Source of the DNA: Polynucleobacter sp. AP-Kaivos-20-H2
GTDB lineage: Bacteria > Pseudomonadota > Gammaproteobacteria > Burkholderiales > Burkholderiaceae
Length of the DNA stretch: 64,000 bases
Reading direction: 5' to 3'
Assembly: GCF_018882215.1 (NCBI RefSeq)
Contig: NZ_JACVOX010000001.1
Location: 124,001 to 188,000, forward strand
Below are positions 18,853 to 27,810 of the stretch, in pieces. Each line of letters opens with the position of its first letter. The stretch's first letter is position 1. The position numbers were made by a program, and so were the translations under genes. The notes below the pieces were generated by a model. That model saw nothing but the letters and a program-made list of their open reading frames with translations. It was not told the DNA's origin and searched no databases.

Positions 18853-18885
18853 AAAACAAAGAAGCAAAACAAAGAAGCAAAAGAA
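18853..18885 (+). repeat. A-rich tandem repeat after the DUF2863 gene
   Basis: Two exact copies of the 13-base unit AAAACAAAGAAGC (18853-18865, 18866-18878), then a partial copy. It lies just after the stop codon at 18850 and before the terminator. The same coding strand carries almost no T. A similar but not identical repeat follows leuB (29823-29846). Confidence 0.8.
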
Positions 18886-18921
18886 AAATATATCGATGAA
18901 ACAAAAGAAGCGCTAAGCAAT

Positions 18922-18949
18922 AAAAAAGCCGAGAAGTCTCGGCTTTTTT
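18922..18949. terminator. Bidirectional terminator between DUF2863 and the MliC-like gene
   Basis: AAAAAAGCCGAGA-AG-TCTCGGCTTTTTT: a strong GC stem flanked by six A and six T, so it can end transcripts from both convergent genes. Confidence 0.92.
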
Positions 18950-18969
18950 ATTTGATGCAGTGTGAGAAA

Positions 18970-19344
18970 TTAATTCTGCACAAAAGGTTCCGTGCCAGCA
19001 AACAAGTGTGGCAACTTACCAGATTTCATATCTGCTGTTTGGCAAAAATCGGCAAGACGTACACCCGCTTTAATGTTGAATAACATTGCTTTGTTACCCA
19101 ATACCACTAGGTCGAAGCCAGAGTTGGTATTTTTGTAACGAAGACTGCCCGGCAATGAAGTTTGGCGATCCAAATCATACGTTTTGGATTCCCAAGTTAA
19201 GCGGATCTTTTCAGTTGAGCCAGCAGTTTTGAACTGCTTGCTTTCTTGACAGGTCCAAGTAAATGCTTCTTCATCAGCAAATGCATTTGCAGCACCTAAA
19301 GTGCTAGCAAGTACAAGGCTAATGGCGAGAAGGTTTTTCTTCAT
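18970..19344 (-). CDS. Small secreted protein, MliC-like (lysozyme inhibitor type)
   Basis: A 124-residue protein with a clear signal peptide (MKKNLLAISLVLASTLGAANAFA, cut near residue 23). The mature part has two cysteines, Cys32 and Cys101, placed for a disulfide, and a run of beta-forming segments. The pattern C...I.L.W....Y.L......GS.RY....G.....G..AML resembles the MliC/PliC family, periplasmic inhibitors of c-type lysozymes. There is no lipobox Cys, so it would be soluble. The similarity is by eye and moderate; another small beta-barrel protein is possible. It lies 10 bases after mdh on the same strand. Confidence 0.55.
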   Translation of the reverse strand: MKKNLLAISLVLASTLGAANAFADEEAFTWTCQESKQFKTAGSTEKIRLTWESKTYDLDRQTSLPGSLRYKNTNSGFDLVVLGNKAMLFNIKAGVRLADFCQTADMKSGKLPHLFAGTEPFVQN

Positions 19345-19354
19345 CTAGTTTTCC

Positions 19355-20344
19355 TTATGAGAGCAAGTGCTTAACGCCAGCCTGCTCTTCGAGTAATTCA
19401 TTCAGGGTGTGGGTCATGCGCTCACGGGAGAATGCATCGATCTCTAAACCCTCGATCATTTTATATTCGCCGTTTTCGCAAACTACTGGGAAGCCATAAA
19501 TCACTTCAGCAGGAATGTCGTATTCGCCTTTAGAAGGAATGCCCATCGTTACCCACTTACCGTTAGTGCCGAGAACCCAATCATGAATATGATCAATCGC
19601 CGCATTGGCTGCAGAAGCTGCAGAAGACAGGCCACGCGCTTCAATGATGGCTGCACCACGCTTACCAACAGTTGGAATAAATACATCTTTGTTCCAAGCT
19701 GCATCGTTGATAGAGTCTTTGACTGACTTGCCATCGATCGTTGCAAAGCGATAGTCTGGATACATTGTTGGGCTGTGGTTGCCCCATACAACCAATTTCT
19801 CAATATCAGCTACCGGCTTGTTTAACTTGCTAGCCAATTGTGAGAGGGCGCGGTTGTGATCCAGGCGCAACATGGCTGTGAAATTCTTCGCAGGAATATC
19901 TGGAGCAGATTTCATGGCGATGTACGCATTGGTATTTGCTGGATTACCAACAACCAATACTTTTACAGTCTTCTTAGCAACGGCATTCAATGCTTTGCCT
20001 TGAGCTGTGAAAATTTGTGCGTTAGCGGAGAGCAAGTCTTTACGCTCCATGCCGGGACCACGTGGACGTGCGCCAACTAAAAGGGCAACGTCGATATCTT
20101 TAAAAGCGGTCATTGGGTCAGAGTGCGCTGACATACCTGCCAATAGCGGGAATGCGCAGTCTTCCAACTCCATCATGACGCCAGTTAAGGCTTTTTGAGC
20201 TTTTTCATCAGGAATCTCAAGTAATTGCAGGATGACGGGCTGATCTTTGCCCAGCAGGTCGCCATTGGCGATGCGGAATAAAAGGGAATATCCGATTTGA
20301 CCGGCTGCACCGGTTACAGCGACACGCATTGGGGCTTTTGCCAT
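19355..20344 (-). CDS. mdh: Malate dehydrogenase
   Basis: A 329-residue NAD-dependent malate dehydrogenase of the TCA cycle, of the type shared by betaproteobacteria and eukaryotic cytosol. [19 protein letters not shown] is the NAD-binding loop. [15 protein letters not shown] holds substrate-binding Arg residues, GNPANTNAY follows, and [14 protein letters not shown] carries the catalytic His. The ATG at 20344 is preceded by GGAG; an upstream TTG in frame is rejected. The gene is divergent from the GntR regulator, and the region between (20345-20502) contains a 14-bp palindrome that could control both. Confidence 0.96.
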   Translation of the reverse strand: MAKAPMRVAVTGAAGQIGYSLLFRIANGDLLGKDQPVILQLLEIPDEKAQKALTGVMMELEDCAFPLLAGMSAHSDPMTAFKDIDVALLVGARPRGPGMERKDLLSANAQIFTAQGKALNAVAKKTVKVLVVGNPANTNAYIAMKSAPDIPAKNFTAMLRLDHNRALSQLASKLNKPVADIEKLVVWGNHSPTMYPDYRFATIDGKSVKDSINDAAWNKDVFIPTVGKRGAAIIEARGLSSAASAANAAIDHIHDWVLGTNGKWVTMGIPSKGEYDIPAEVIYGFPVVCENGEYKMIEGLEIDAFSRERMTHTLNELLEEQAGVKHLLS

Positions 20345-20442
20345 TACTGAGAACTCCAAAGGAAGGTTAATTGGGTTAAATAAAGAAAACTTTTCTATTA
20401 TCCATTCAAGTGTAGGGACTTTAGCTTTACACTGTCAATGAT

Positions 20443-20456
20443 GTCTTATATAAGAC
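20443..20456. promoter_or_regulatory. 14-bp palindrome between mdh and gntR, candidate GntR operator
   Basis: GTCTTATATAAGAC is a perfect palindrome. Its GT-N-TA-N-AC character fits the general operator form of HutC-type GntR regulators. It lies 47 bases before the TTG start of the GntR gene and about 100 bases before mdh. Confidence 0.5.
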
Positions 20457-20502
20457 TAGAATTACCTTGAATTTTATCCAATTGACACGGCCTGGAGTTA
20501 AT

Positions 20503-21240
20503 TTGTCTGATGTGAATTTGCCTGTTGCCTCATTTAGCCCTCTGTACGAACAGATCAAGGCGATGATTTTGGCTAGTTTGCAAGCCTCGGAATGGCTTCC
20601 AGGGATGGCTATTCCCAGTGAAATGGAGCTCGCAGCCCGTTATGCCGTGAGTCAAGGGACTGTCCGTAAAGCCATTGATGAACTAGCTGCCCAAAATTTA
20701 CTGGTTCGCCGCCAAGGCAAGGGCACCTTTGTCGCCACCCATCAAGAAGACGACTGGCAATATCGTTTTTTACGCTTAGCCCCGGATTCTGGTGAGAAAT
20801 TTCACCTGACCAACCAGTTTTTGACCTGCGAAAAGATTAAAGCTACGGCTTACGTGGCTAATTTGCTCAAATTAAAGGCAGGTGACTCGATTATTCATAT
20901 CGACCGGGTTCAGAGTTTTGCAGGAAAGCCCATTGTTTTTGAAGAGATTTTTCTACCCGGAGCTCGTTTTAAGGGCTTAGATCTTGAGGCGCTGAATGCA
21001 TGGCATGGTCCTGTATATGCATTCTATGAGGGGCACTACGCCACCCATATGGTGCGCGCAGAAGAAAAAATTAAGGCAGTAGCTGCTGATGAAATGCTGG
21101 CAAAACATCTGCATCTGGAAGAAGGCGCGCCAATCCTTTCTGTAGAGCGGGTAGCTTTCACCTACGGGAATAAGCCAGTAGAAATTCGTCACGCTAGATA
21201 CGACACTTCAGAGCAGCATTACGAAAACAAATTGAACTAA
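20503..21240 (+). CDS. GntR-family regulator, HutC subfamily (UTRA domain)
   Basis: A 245-residue regulator. The winged helix-turn-helix spans about 13-78 (PLYEQIKAMILASL, then IPSEMELAARYAVSQGTVRKAIDEL). The UTRA ligand-binding domain fills most of the rest (about 90-235). The start is set at TTG 20503 because GGAG lies 5 bases before it; a TTG at 20467 in the same frame is possible but lacks a ribosome-binding site. Placement between mdh and sdhCDAB-gltA suggests that it senses a TCA or related organic acid, which is inference. The upstream palindrome (20443-20456) may be its own operator. Confidence 0.88.
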   Translation: MSDVNLPVASFSPLYEQIKAMILASLQASEWLPGMAIPSEMELAARYAVSQGTVRKAIDELAAQNLLVRRQGKGTFVATHQEDDWQYRFLRLAPDSGEKFHLTNQFLTCEKIKATAYVANLLKLKAGDSIIHIDRVQSFAGKPIVFEEIFLPGARFKGLDLEALNAWHGPVYAFYEGHYATHMVRAEEKIKAVAADEMLAKHLHLEEGAPILSVERVAFTYGNKPVEIRHARYDTSEQHYENKLN

Positions 21241-21264
21241 GTGCGTTGATGAACATATCCGTTA

Positions 21265-21297
21265 AAACCCCTATTAAACCCCTATTAAACCCCTATA
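21265..21297 (+). repeat. 11-bp tandem repeat upstream of sdhC
   Basis: Three head-to-tail copies of AAACCCCTATT (21265-21275, 21276-21286, 21287-21297; the last ends in A), followed by a degenerate AACCCG. The 11-bp period places each copy on nearly the same DNA face. It lies about 50-80 bases before the likely sdhC transcription start. Confidence 0.85.
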
Positions 21298-21334
21298 AAC
21301 CCGTAAAAATCCCCACCAGACTTAAGGTTTCCAA

Positions 21335-21340
21335 TAGAAT
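21335..21340 (+). promoter_or_regulatory. Candidate -10 box of the sdhC promoter
   Basis: TAGAAT, five of six matches to consensus, 56 bases before the sdhC start. No good -35 lies 16-18 bases upstream, as often seen at activator-dependent promoters. Confidence 0.35.
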
Positions 21341-21356
21341 ATGTTGCGACACAACA
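21341..21356. promoter_or_regulatory. Inverted repeat before sdhC, related to the phasin operator
   Basis: TGTTG-CGACA-CAACA (21342-21356) is an imperfect-spaced inverted repeat. With the preceding A it matches 14 of 16 bases of the palindrome upstream of the phasin gene (2849-2865). It directly follows the candidate -10 box, a typical place for a repressor. Confidence 0.5.
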
Positions 21357-21395
21357 AAACCACAATGAACCTCCACCTAAAGATAGAGATTACCC

Positions 21396-21815
21396 ATGGT
21401 TGATTCACAGCAAAATGTAAAAAAAGATAGACCGGTTTACCGAAATATTGGTCTTGCCCAGTTGATTAAATACCGTCTCCCTTGGGCGGGTAAGGTGTCG
21501 ATTCTTCACCGTATTAGCGGAGCAGCATTGTTTTTAATGTTACCTTTCTTGCTTTATCTTCTAGACCAAAGCTTAGCCTCAGAATTGAGCTATCAAAAGT
21601 TCCAAGCAATTACTGGTCATATGCTGGTGAAAATTATTTGCCTTGGATTGATTTGGTGTTTCTTGCACCATTTCTGCGCTGGTATTCGCTATCTCCTATT
21701 GGACTTAGAAATTGGTGTTGAAAAAGTGGATGCAAACCGCTCAGCTATCTTTGTGTTTTGCTTGGGCCTGGCTTTGACCGCAGTTGTTGGTCTCAAATTA
21801 TTCGGCTTGTACTAA
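21396..21815 (+). CDS. sdhC: Succinate dehydrogenase cytochrome b556 subunit
   Basis: A 139-residue membrane subunit of complex II. It has three transmembrane helices (about 38-58, 74-95 and 115-137). SILHRISG (35-42) carries Ser and Arg residues of the quinone site. The His pair at 91-92 in FLHHFCAGIRYL lies where the haem b ligand is expected. It is the first gene of sdhCDABE, followed after 24 bases by sdhD. The upstream region has a -10-like box, an inverted repeat and a tandem repeat. Confidence 0.94.
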   Translation: MVDSQQNVKKDRPVYRNIGLAQLIKYRLPWAGKVSILHRISGAALFLMLPFLLYLLDQSLASELSYQKFQAITGHMLVKIICLGLIWCFLHHFCAGIRYLLLDLEIGVEKVDANRSAIFVFCLGLALTAVVGLKLFGLY

Positions 21816-21839
21816 GCGCACATCATTTAAGGAAATTTC

Positions 21840-22205
21840 ATGCCTATTTATCAAATTGGACCAAAGCGCTTAGTTGTGGGCGCGCACTACGGCCTTAAAG
21901 AATGGATCATCCAACGTGCTACTGCGATAGTGATGGTGGTATTTACGATTGTTTTGCTAGTGGACTATTGCATTACTGGCAGCGCTACTTATGAAGGTTG
22001 GTCTGCTTTGTTCAGCAACCAATTTATGAAGTTGTTGACGCTCTTGGCGTTCATCAGTCTGTTTTACCACGCCTGGATTGGTATCCGTGATATCTGGATG
22101 GATTACATCAAGCCCGTTAGCATTCGTTTGACACTGCAAGTGTTAACCGTTTTGTATCTAGTAGCCTGTGCAGCCTATGCTGTGCAAATTTTGTGGAAAG
22201 TGTAA
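21840..22205 (+). CDS. sdhD: Succinate dehydrogenase membrane anchor subunit
   Basis: A 121-residue protein with three membrane helices (about 24-44, 57-78 and 93-115). The segment ISLFYHAWIGIRDIWMDYIK carries the His-x-x-x-Gly-x-x-Asp pattern of SdhD, with residues near haem and ubiquinone. Together with SdhC it anchors SdhAB to the inner membrane. It ends 4 bases before sdhA. Confidence 0.94.
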   Translation: MPIYQIGPKRLVVGAHYGLKEWIIQRATAIVMVVFTIVLLVDYCITGSATYEGWSALFSNQFMKLLTLLAFISLFYHAWIGIRDIWMDYIKPVSIRLTLQVLTVLYLVACAAYAVQILWKV

Positions 22206-22209
22206 TTCG

Positions 22210-23988
22210 ATGACTGCAATTAAAAAATCATTGCCACGCCGCCGTTTTGATGCGGTGATTATTGGGGCAGGTGGTTCCGGTATGCGTGCATCTTTACAGT
22301 TGGCTGAAGCCGGCTTGAATGTTGCTGTATTAACTAAGGTATTCCCAACACGTTCACATACAGTTGCTGCCCAAGGGGGTATCGGTGCTTCATTAGGCAA
22401 TATGAGTGAAGACAATTGGCACTATCACTTCTATGACACCATCAAGGGATCTGACTGGTTAGGTGACCAAGACGTGATCGAGTTCATGTGTCGCGAAGCT
22501 CCAAAAGTTGTTTATGAGTTAGAGCACTTCGGCATGCCATTTGACCGTAACCCAGATGGCACGATTTATCAGCGTCCATTCGGTGGTCACACAGCAAACT
22601 ATGGCGAGAAGCCTGTGCAACGTGCTTGTGCTGCTGCTGACCGAACTGGCCATGCCATGTTGCATACCTTGTATCAACGTAACGTGCGCGCTAAAACAAA
22701 CTTCTTTGTAGAGTGGTTGGCGCTAGATTTAATTCGTGATGATGCAGGTGATGTTGTTGGCGTTACTGCACTCGAAATGGAAACAGGCCAGGTCTATATT
22801 TTGGAAGCCAAGATTGTGATGTTGGCAACTGGTGGTGCAGGACGTATTTGGGATGCATCGACTAACGCGTTTATTAATACCGGTGACGGTATGGGCTTAG
22901 CAGCTCGCGCAGGTATTCCATTGGAAGATATGGAGTTCTGGCAATTTCACCCAACTGGCGTAGCTGGTGCAGGCGTGTTGTTGACAGAAGGTTGTCGCGG
23001 TGAAGGCGGTATCTTGCGTAACAAAGATGGCGAGCGTTTCATGGAACGTTATGCGCCAACCTATAAAGATTTGGCCCCACGCGATTTCGTATCCCGCTGT
23101 ATGGACCAAGAAATTAAAGAAGGGCGCGGTTGCGGTCCTAACGGTGACTATGTTGTACTCGATCTGACACACATTGGTGCCGAGACCATCATGAAGCGTT
23201 TACCTTCTGTTTATGAGATTGGTATTAACTTTGCGAACGTTGATGTCACTAAAGAACCAATTCCAGTAGTGCCTACGATTCACTATCAGATGGGCGGCAT
23301 TCCAACGAACATCAATGGTCAAGTGGTTGTTCCTGCAAATGGTATCCACAATGAAATCGTCAATGGTTTGTATGCAATTGGTGAGTGTTCATGTGTATCC
23401 GTACACGGTGCGAACCGCTTAGGCACTAACTCATTGCTCGACCTCTTGGTATTCGGTCGCGCAGCCGGTAACCACATTGTTGGCCTAGATCTTAAAAATC
23501 GCGAGTTCAAGCCCTTACCTGCGAATGCTGGTGAGCAAACATTGGAGCGTATTGCGAAGCTGGATAACTCAACTTCAGGTGAGTACGCGCAAGACGTTGC
23601 AAATGATATTCGTAAGTGCATGCAGAAATATGCTGGTGTGTTCCGTAATCAAGAGTTGATGGACGAAGGTGTTCGTCAAATGGCTAAATTGACAGAGCGC
23701 GCCAATAACTTGTGGCTTAAAGACAAATCCGAGATTTTCAATACAGCACGTATTGAGGCTTTGGAAGTGGCTAACTTGGTCGAAACTGCAAATGCAACCA
23801 TGATTTCTGCTGCAGCTCGTAAAGAGAGTCGTGGTGCACATTCGCATGATGACCATCAAGAGCGCGATGATGAGAATTGGATGAAGCACACCCTTTGGTA
23901 CAGCGAGGGAAATAAGCTTTCTTACAAGCCGGTTGTCTTGAAGCCCCTCACTGTTGAGTCCTTCCCTCCTAAAGAACGTACTTTCTAA
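22210..23988 (+). CDS. sdhA: Succinate dehydrogenase flavoprotein subunit
   Basis: The 592-residue catalytic subunit of complex II; it oxidises succinate to fumarate with covalently bound FAD. The FAD-binding IIGAGGSGMRA is near the N-terminus. His50 in RSHTVAAQGG is the expected FAD attachment site. HPTGVAGAGVLLTEGCRGEGG and the active-site Arg stretch in LAPRDFVSRCMD follow, then HGANRLGTNSLLDLLVFGRAAG. The ATG at 22210 is chosen since it follows the sdhD stop by 4 bases; an in-frame start inside sdhD is rejected. Confidence 0.97.
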   Translation: MTAIKKSLPRRRFDAVIIGAGGSGMRASLQLAEAGLNVAVLTKVFPTRSHTVAAQGGIGASLGNMSEDNWHYHFYDTIKGSDWLGDQDVIEFMCREAPKVVYELEHFGMPFDRNPDGTIYQRPFGGHTANYGEKPVQRACAAADRTGHAMLHTLYQRNVRAKTNFFVEWLALDLIRDDAGDVVGVTALEMETGQVYILEAKIVMLATGGAGRIWDASTNAFINTGDGMGLAARAGIPLEDMEFWQFHPTGVAGAGVLLTEGCRGEGGILRNKDGERFMERYAPTYKDLAPRDFVSRCMDQEIKEGRGCGPNGDYVVLDLTHIGAETIMKRLPSVYEIGINFANVDVTKEPIPVVPTIHYQMGGIPTNINGQVVVPANGIHNEIVNGLYAIGECSCVSVHGANRLGTNSLLDLLVFGRAAGNHIVGLDLKNREFKPLPANAGEQTLERIAKLDNSTSGEYAQDVANDIRKCMQKYAGVFRNQELMDEGVRQMAKLTERANNLWLKDKSEIFNTARIEALEVANLVETANATMISAAARKESRGAHSHDDHQERDDENWMKHTLWYSEGNKLSYKPVVLKPLTVESFPPKERTF

Positions 23989-24004
23989 GCAAAAGAGATA
24001 GAAG

Positions 24005-24709
24005 ATGAGTGATATCCGTATATTCGAAATTTACCGCTACGATCCAGATGTCGATGCTGCTCCACGCATGCAACGTTATGAGTTAGAACTCACTGGTGAG
24101 CGTATGTTGTTGGACGCTTTGATTTCTTTGAAGAAGCAAGATGAGACGATTTCTTATCGTCGCTCATGCCGTGAAGGCGTCTGCGGTTCAGACGCTATGA
24201 ACATCAATGGTAAAAATGGTTTGGCTTGTTTGACTAATATGTTGACTTTGCCTAAGGTCATCACATTGCGCCCATTGCCTGGCTTGCCAGTCGTGCGCGA
24301 TTTAATTGTCGATATGACTTTGTTCTTCAAGCAGTATTTGTCAATCAAGCCTTACTTGGTAAACGAAAATCCACCTCCTGAAAAAGAGCGTCTTCAGAGT
24401 CCTGAAGAGCGTGAAGAGTTGAACGGCTTGTATGAGTGCATCTTATGCGCATCATGCTCAACTTCATGCCCATCTTTCTGGTGGAATCCAGATAAGTTCG
24501 TTGGCCCAGCTGGTTTACTGCAGGCTTATCGCTTTATTGCGGATAGCCGTGATGAAGATACCAATCAGCGTTTGGATAATTTAGAAGACCCATACCGCCT
24601 ATTCCGTTGCCACACGATCATGAATTGCGTAGATGTATGTCCTAAGCACTTGAATCCAACGAAGGCAATTGGCAAGATCAAGGAGTTGATGGTTCGTAGG
24701 GCAGTATGA
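24005..24709 (+). CDS. sdhB: Succinate dehydrogenase iron-sulfur subunit
   Basis: A 234-residue electron-transfer subunit. The [2Fe-2S] site lies at SCREGVCGSDAM (Cys55, Cys60, Asp63) plus Cys75; Asp in the third position is normal for this family. The [4Fe-4S] and [3Fe-4S] sites lie in CILCASCSTSCPSFW and CHTIMNCVDVCPKHLNP. Its stop overlaps the sdhE start by 4 bases. Confidence 0.97.
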   Translation: MSDIRIFEIYRYDPDVDAAPRMQRYELELTGERMLLDALISLKKQDETISYRRSCREGVCGSDAMNINGKNGLACLTNMLTLPKVITLRPLPGLPVVRDLIVDMTLFFKQYLSIKPYLVNENPPPEKERLQSPEEREELNGLYECILCASCSTSCPSFWWNPDKFVGPAGLLQAYRFIADSRDEDTNQRLDNLEDPYRLFRCHTIMNCVDVCPKHLNPTKAIGKIKELMVRRAV

Positions 24710-24975
24710 CCCTCGGCAATGCAGAGTTATATCGTTTAAAGAGTGATGCTCGTAGGGGCTTGCTAGAGAACGATTTAATTCTGCAGCGTTTCTTTGAGCG
24801 TTACGGCACTCAATTAAGCGTAGAAGATGGAAAAGTTTTAAGCCAGTTATTAGCTTTAGATGACAACGACTTGATGGATTTATTGATTGGTCGTAAAGAC
24901 TCTATAGCCAGCCTGGAGAAAGAGATGCAAACAGACTCTTTCAAGATGGTTTTACAAAGGCTGAGAGAGAAGTAA
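24706..24975 (+). CDS. sdhE: FAD assembly factor SdhE
   Basis: An 89-residue small helical protein needed for covalent flavinylation of SdhA. The diagnostic motif is ARRGLLEND (residues 15-23; usually RRGMLE/RRGLLE). It overlaps sdhB by 4 bases, so expression matches the complex it matures. Also called CptB or YgfY. Confidence 0.93.
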   Translation: MTLGNAELYRLKSDARRGLLENDLILQRFFERYGTQLSVEDGKVLSQLLALDDNDLMDLLIGRKDSIASLEKEMQTDSFKMVLQRLREK

Positions 24976-25057
24976 TTCAGCTTTTTGGTGCAGTAGCGTT
25001 ATAGACGCATGGTTGAATAGTGTATTAATCATAATTTTGAATGACTAAGGATTAGAA

Positions 25058-26371
25058 ATGATTGAATCGGACATCAAAGCAAAACTCTCGTTTTCGGATG
25101 GCACACCAGATATTGATCTGCCAATTTATAAAGGGACAGTGGGTCCTGATGTAATCGACATTCGTAAGCTCTATGGTCAGACTGGTAAGTTCACTTATGA
25201 CTCAGGCTTCTTATCTACTGCGTCATGTAATAGCAAAATTACCTACATCGATGGCGATAAGGGTGAGTTGCTCTATCGCGGCTACCCAATCGAAGATTTA
25301 GCTAATAACTGTGACTTCTTGGAAGTATGCTACCTGTTGATCAATGGTGACTTGCCAAACCCTGCCGAGAAAAAAGCTTTTGATGAAATGGTGATTCACC
25401 ACACCATGGTTCATGAGCAAATGCAATTCTTCTTGCGTGGCTTCCGTCGTGATGCACATCCAATGTCTGTATTAACTGGCCTGGTTGGTGCAATGGCTGC
25501 GTTCTATCATGACGAGATCGACTATGCCGATGAAAAGGCGCGTGAAGTGGCGCAAATTCGTTTGATCGCAAAAATGCCAACCCTAGTTGCAATGTCTTAT
25601 AAGTATTCCGTAGGGCAACCGTTTATTTATCCAGATAACTCGTTGTCATACACTGCAAACTTCATGCGTATGATGTTTGCAACGCCATGTGAGCAGTACA
25701 AAGTAAATCCAGTATTGGTACGCGCCTTAGATCGTATCTTTATCTTACATGCAGACCATGAGCAAAATGCGTCTACATCAACTGTACGTTTGTGTGGTTC
25801 TTCAGGCACGAATCCATTTGCTGCTATTTCTGCTGGTATTGCTTGCCTCTGGGGCCCTGCACACGGCGGTGCTAACGAAGCCTGCTTGCAAATGTTAAAT
25901 GAGATCCAGGCTAGTGGCGGTGTAGATAAGATTCATGAATTCATCGCTCAAGTAAAAGATAAGAACTCAAGCGTTCGCTTGATGGGCTTTGGTCACCGTG
26001 TTTACAAAAACTTTGATCCACGTGCAAAGTTGATGCGTGAAACTTGCTACGAAGTATTGAATGAACTTGGTCTGCAAGATGACCCATTATTCAAGTTGGC
26101 AATGACTCTTGAGAAGATTGCTTTGGAAGATGAGTACTTTGTTAGCCGTAAGCTCTATCCAAACGTTGACTTCTACTCTGGCATCGTTCAACGTGCTCTA
26201 GGGATCCCAACAGAAATGTTCACCTGTATTTTTGCTTTGGCAAGAACAGTAGGTTGGATTGCTCAGTGGGAAGAAATGATTACTGATCCTGAATACAAAA
26301 TTGGTCGTCCACGTCAGTTATACGTAGGCGAAACAACGCGTAAGGTTCCAAACATCTCTGTTCGTAAATAA
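25058..26371 (+). CDS. gltA: Citrate synthase (type II)
   Basis: A 437-residue hexameric-type citrate synthase joining acetyl-CoA and oxaloacetate. The N-terminal beta domain (about 1-60) is typical of NADH-sensitive Gram-negative enzymes. [15 protein letters not shown] and [15 protein letters not shown] carry two catalytic His residues, and the catalytic Asp lies in NVDFYSGIV. It follows sdhE by 82 AT-rich bases, where an extra promoter is possible, and precedes leuC by only 17 bases. Confidence 0.97.
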   Translation: MIESDIKAKLSFSDGTPDIDLPIYKGTVGPDVIDIRKLYGQTGKFTYDSGFLSTASCNSKITYIDGDKGELLYRGYPIEDLANNCDFLEVCYLLINGDLPNPAEKKAFDEMVIHHTMVHEQMQFFLRGFRRDAHPMSVLTGLVGAMAAFYHDEIDYADEKAREVAQIRLIAKMPTLVAMSYKYSVGQPFIYPDNSLSYTANFMRMMFATPCEQYKVNPVLVRALDRIFILHADHEQNASTSTVRLCGSSGTNPFAAISAGIACLWGPAHGGANEACLQMLNEIQASGGVDKIHEFIAQVKDKNSSVRLMGFGHRVYKNFDPRAKLMRETCYEVLNELGLQDDPLFKLAMTLEKIALEDEYFVSRKLYPNVDFYSGIVQRALGIPTEMFTCIFALARTVGWIAQWEEMITDPEYKIGRPRQLYVGETTRKVPNISVRK

Positions 26372-26388
26372 GGTATCTAAGGCCTCTC

Positions 26389-27798
26389 ATGTCTCGTACG
26401 CTTTATGACAAATTGTGGGATGACCACGTTGTTTACTCTGAAGAGGATGGCACAGCCACGATTTATATTGATCGTCAATTGCTGCATGAGGTAACTAGTC
26501 CTCAGGCATTTGAAGGTTTGAATTTGGCTGGTCGTCCAGTTTGGCGTATCTCCGCTAATTTGGCAGTTTCTGATCACAACGTACCAACGACTGATCGCTC
26601 CGAAGGAATTACTGATCCGATATCCAAGTTGCAAGTAGATACTTTGGATCAAAACTGCGATGCCTTCGGGATTACCCAATACAAGATGAACGACACCCGC
26701 CAAGGGATTGTTCATGTCATCGGACCAGAGCAGGGTGCAACTTTGCCTGGCATGACCGTGGTTTGTGGTGATTCGCATACTAGTACGCATGGTGCTTTTG
26801 GTGCTTTGGCGTTTGGTATTGGCACTTCGGAAGTCGAGCACGTATTGGCAACCCAAACTTTGCTCATGAAGAAGAGCAAAAATATGCTGGTGCGTGTTGC
26901 TGGTCGCTTGCAACCAGGCTCTACTGCTAAGGACATCGTTCTCGCTGTGATTGGCAAGATTGGTACTGCAGGCGGTACGGGTTACACCATTGAGTTTGCT
27001 GGCGAAGCCATTCGCAACCTTTCAATGGAAGGTCGTATGACTATCTGCAATATGGCGATTGAAGCTGGCGCGCGCGCTGGTTTAGTTGCTGTAGATGAAA
27101 CTACAATTGAATATATTCAGGGTCGTCCATATGCGCCTAAGGGCCCAGCGATGTTGCAAGCTTTGCAATATTGGAGAACCTTGCATTCAGATCCTGATGC
27201 AAAGTTTGATGCCGTAATTGAATTGCGTGCAGAAGAAATCGCTCCACAGGTTACCTGGGGAACTTCACCAGAAATGGTGCTTGCGATTAGTGAGCGTGTT
27301 CCTGACCCAGAAAAAGAACGTGATCCAAACAAGCGCTCCGCAATGGAACGTGCTTTGGAGTACATGAACCTTACGCCAAACACTCCTCTAAGCAGTATCT
27401 CTGTGGATAAAGTATTTATCGGCTCATGCACTAACAGTCGCATTGAAGATATGCGTGCTGCTGCTAAGGTGGTCGATCGTCTAGGTAAGAAAGTAGCTGC
27501 TAATGTGAAGTTGGCGTTAGTTGTTCCTGGTTCTGGCTTAGTCAAAGCGCAAGCAGAGCGTGAAGGTCTGGATCGTATATTCAAGGCTGCTGGTTTTGAA
27601 TGGCGTGAGCCTGGTTGCTCAATGTGCTTGGCGATGAATGCCGATCGCTTGGAGCCAGGAGAGCGTTGTGCCTCAACATCGAATCGCAACTTCGAAGGTC
27701 GTCAAGGCAATGGTGGCCGCACACATTTGGTTAGCCCTGCGATGGCAGCTGCTGCAGCGATCGAAGGTCACTTTGTTGACGTACGTAAGATTTCATAA
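26389..27798 (+). CDS. leuC: 3-isopropylmalate dehydratase large subunit
   Basis: A 469-residue aconitase-family subunit that isomerises 2- to 3-isopropylmalate in leucine synthesis. [30 protein letters not shown] and GCSMCLAMN carry the three Cys ligands of the [4Fe-4S] cluster. It pairs with LeuD (28050). The 17-base gap after gltA with no terminator implies read-through from the citrate synthase gene. Confidence 0.97.
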   Translation: MSRTLYDKLWDDHVVYSEEDGTATIYIDRQLLHEVTSPQAFEGLNLAGRPVWRISANLAVSDHNVPTTDRSEGITDPISKLQVDTLDQNCDAFGITQYKMNDTRQGIVHVIGPEQGATLPGMTVVCGDSHTSTHGAFGALAFGIGTSEVEHVLATQTLLMKKSKNMLVRVAGRLQPGSTAKDIVLAVIGKIGTAGGTGYTIEFAGEAIRNLSMEGRMTICNMAIEAGARAGLVAVDETTIEYIQGRPYAPKGPAMLQALQYWRTLHSDPDAKFDAVIELRAEEIAPQVTWGTSPEMVLAISERVPDPEKERDPNKRSAMERALEYMNLTPNTPLSSISVDKVFIGSCTNSRIEDMRAAAKVVDRLGKKVAANVKLALVVPGSGLVKAQAEREGLDRIFKAAGFEWREPGCSMCLAMNADRLEPGERCASTSNRNFEGRQGNGGRTHLVSPAMAAAAAIEGHFVDVRKIS

Positions 27799-27810
27799 GG
27801 AAACTAATTA

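Noticed and set aside
21265-21297. Tandem repeat considered as a CRISPR array
   Set aside because: Units are 11 bp and directly abutting, with no spacers and no cas genes nearby.
26372-26388. Leucine leader peptide for attenuation before leuC
   Set aside because: Only 17 bases separate gltA and leuC; no Leu-codon run or terminator is present.
27117-27689. Minus-strand open frame of 190 codons inside leuC
   Set aside because: Antisense to a conserved enzyme; composition reflects the leuC codons and no family features are seen.
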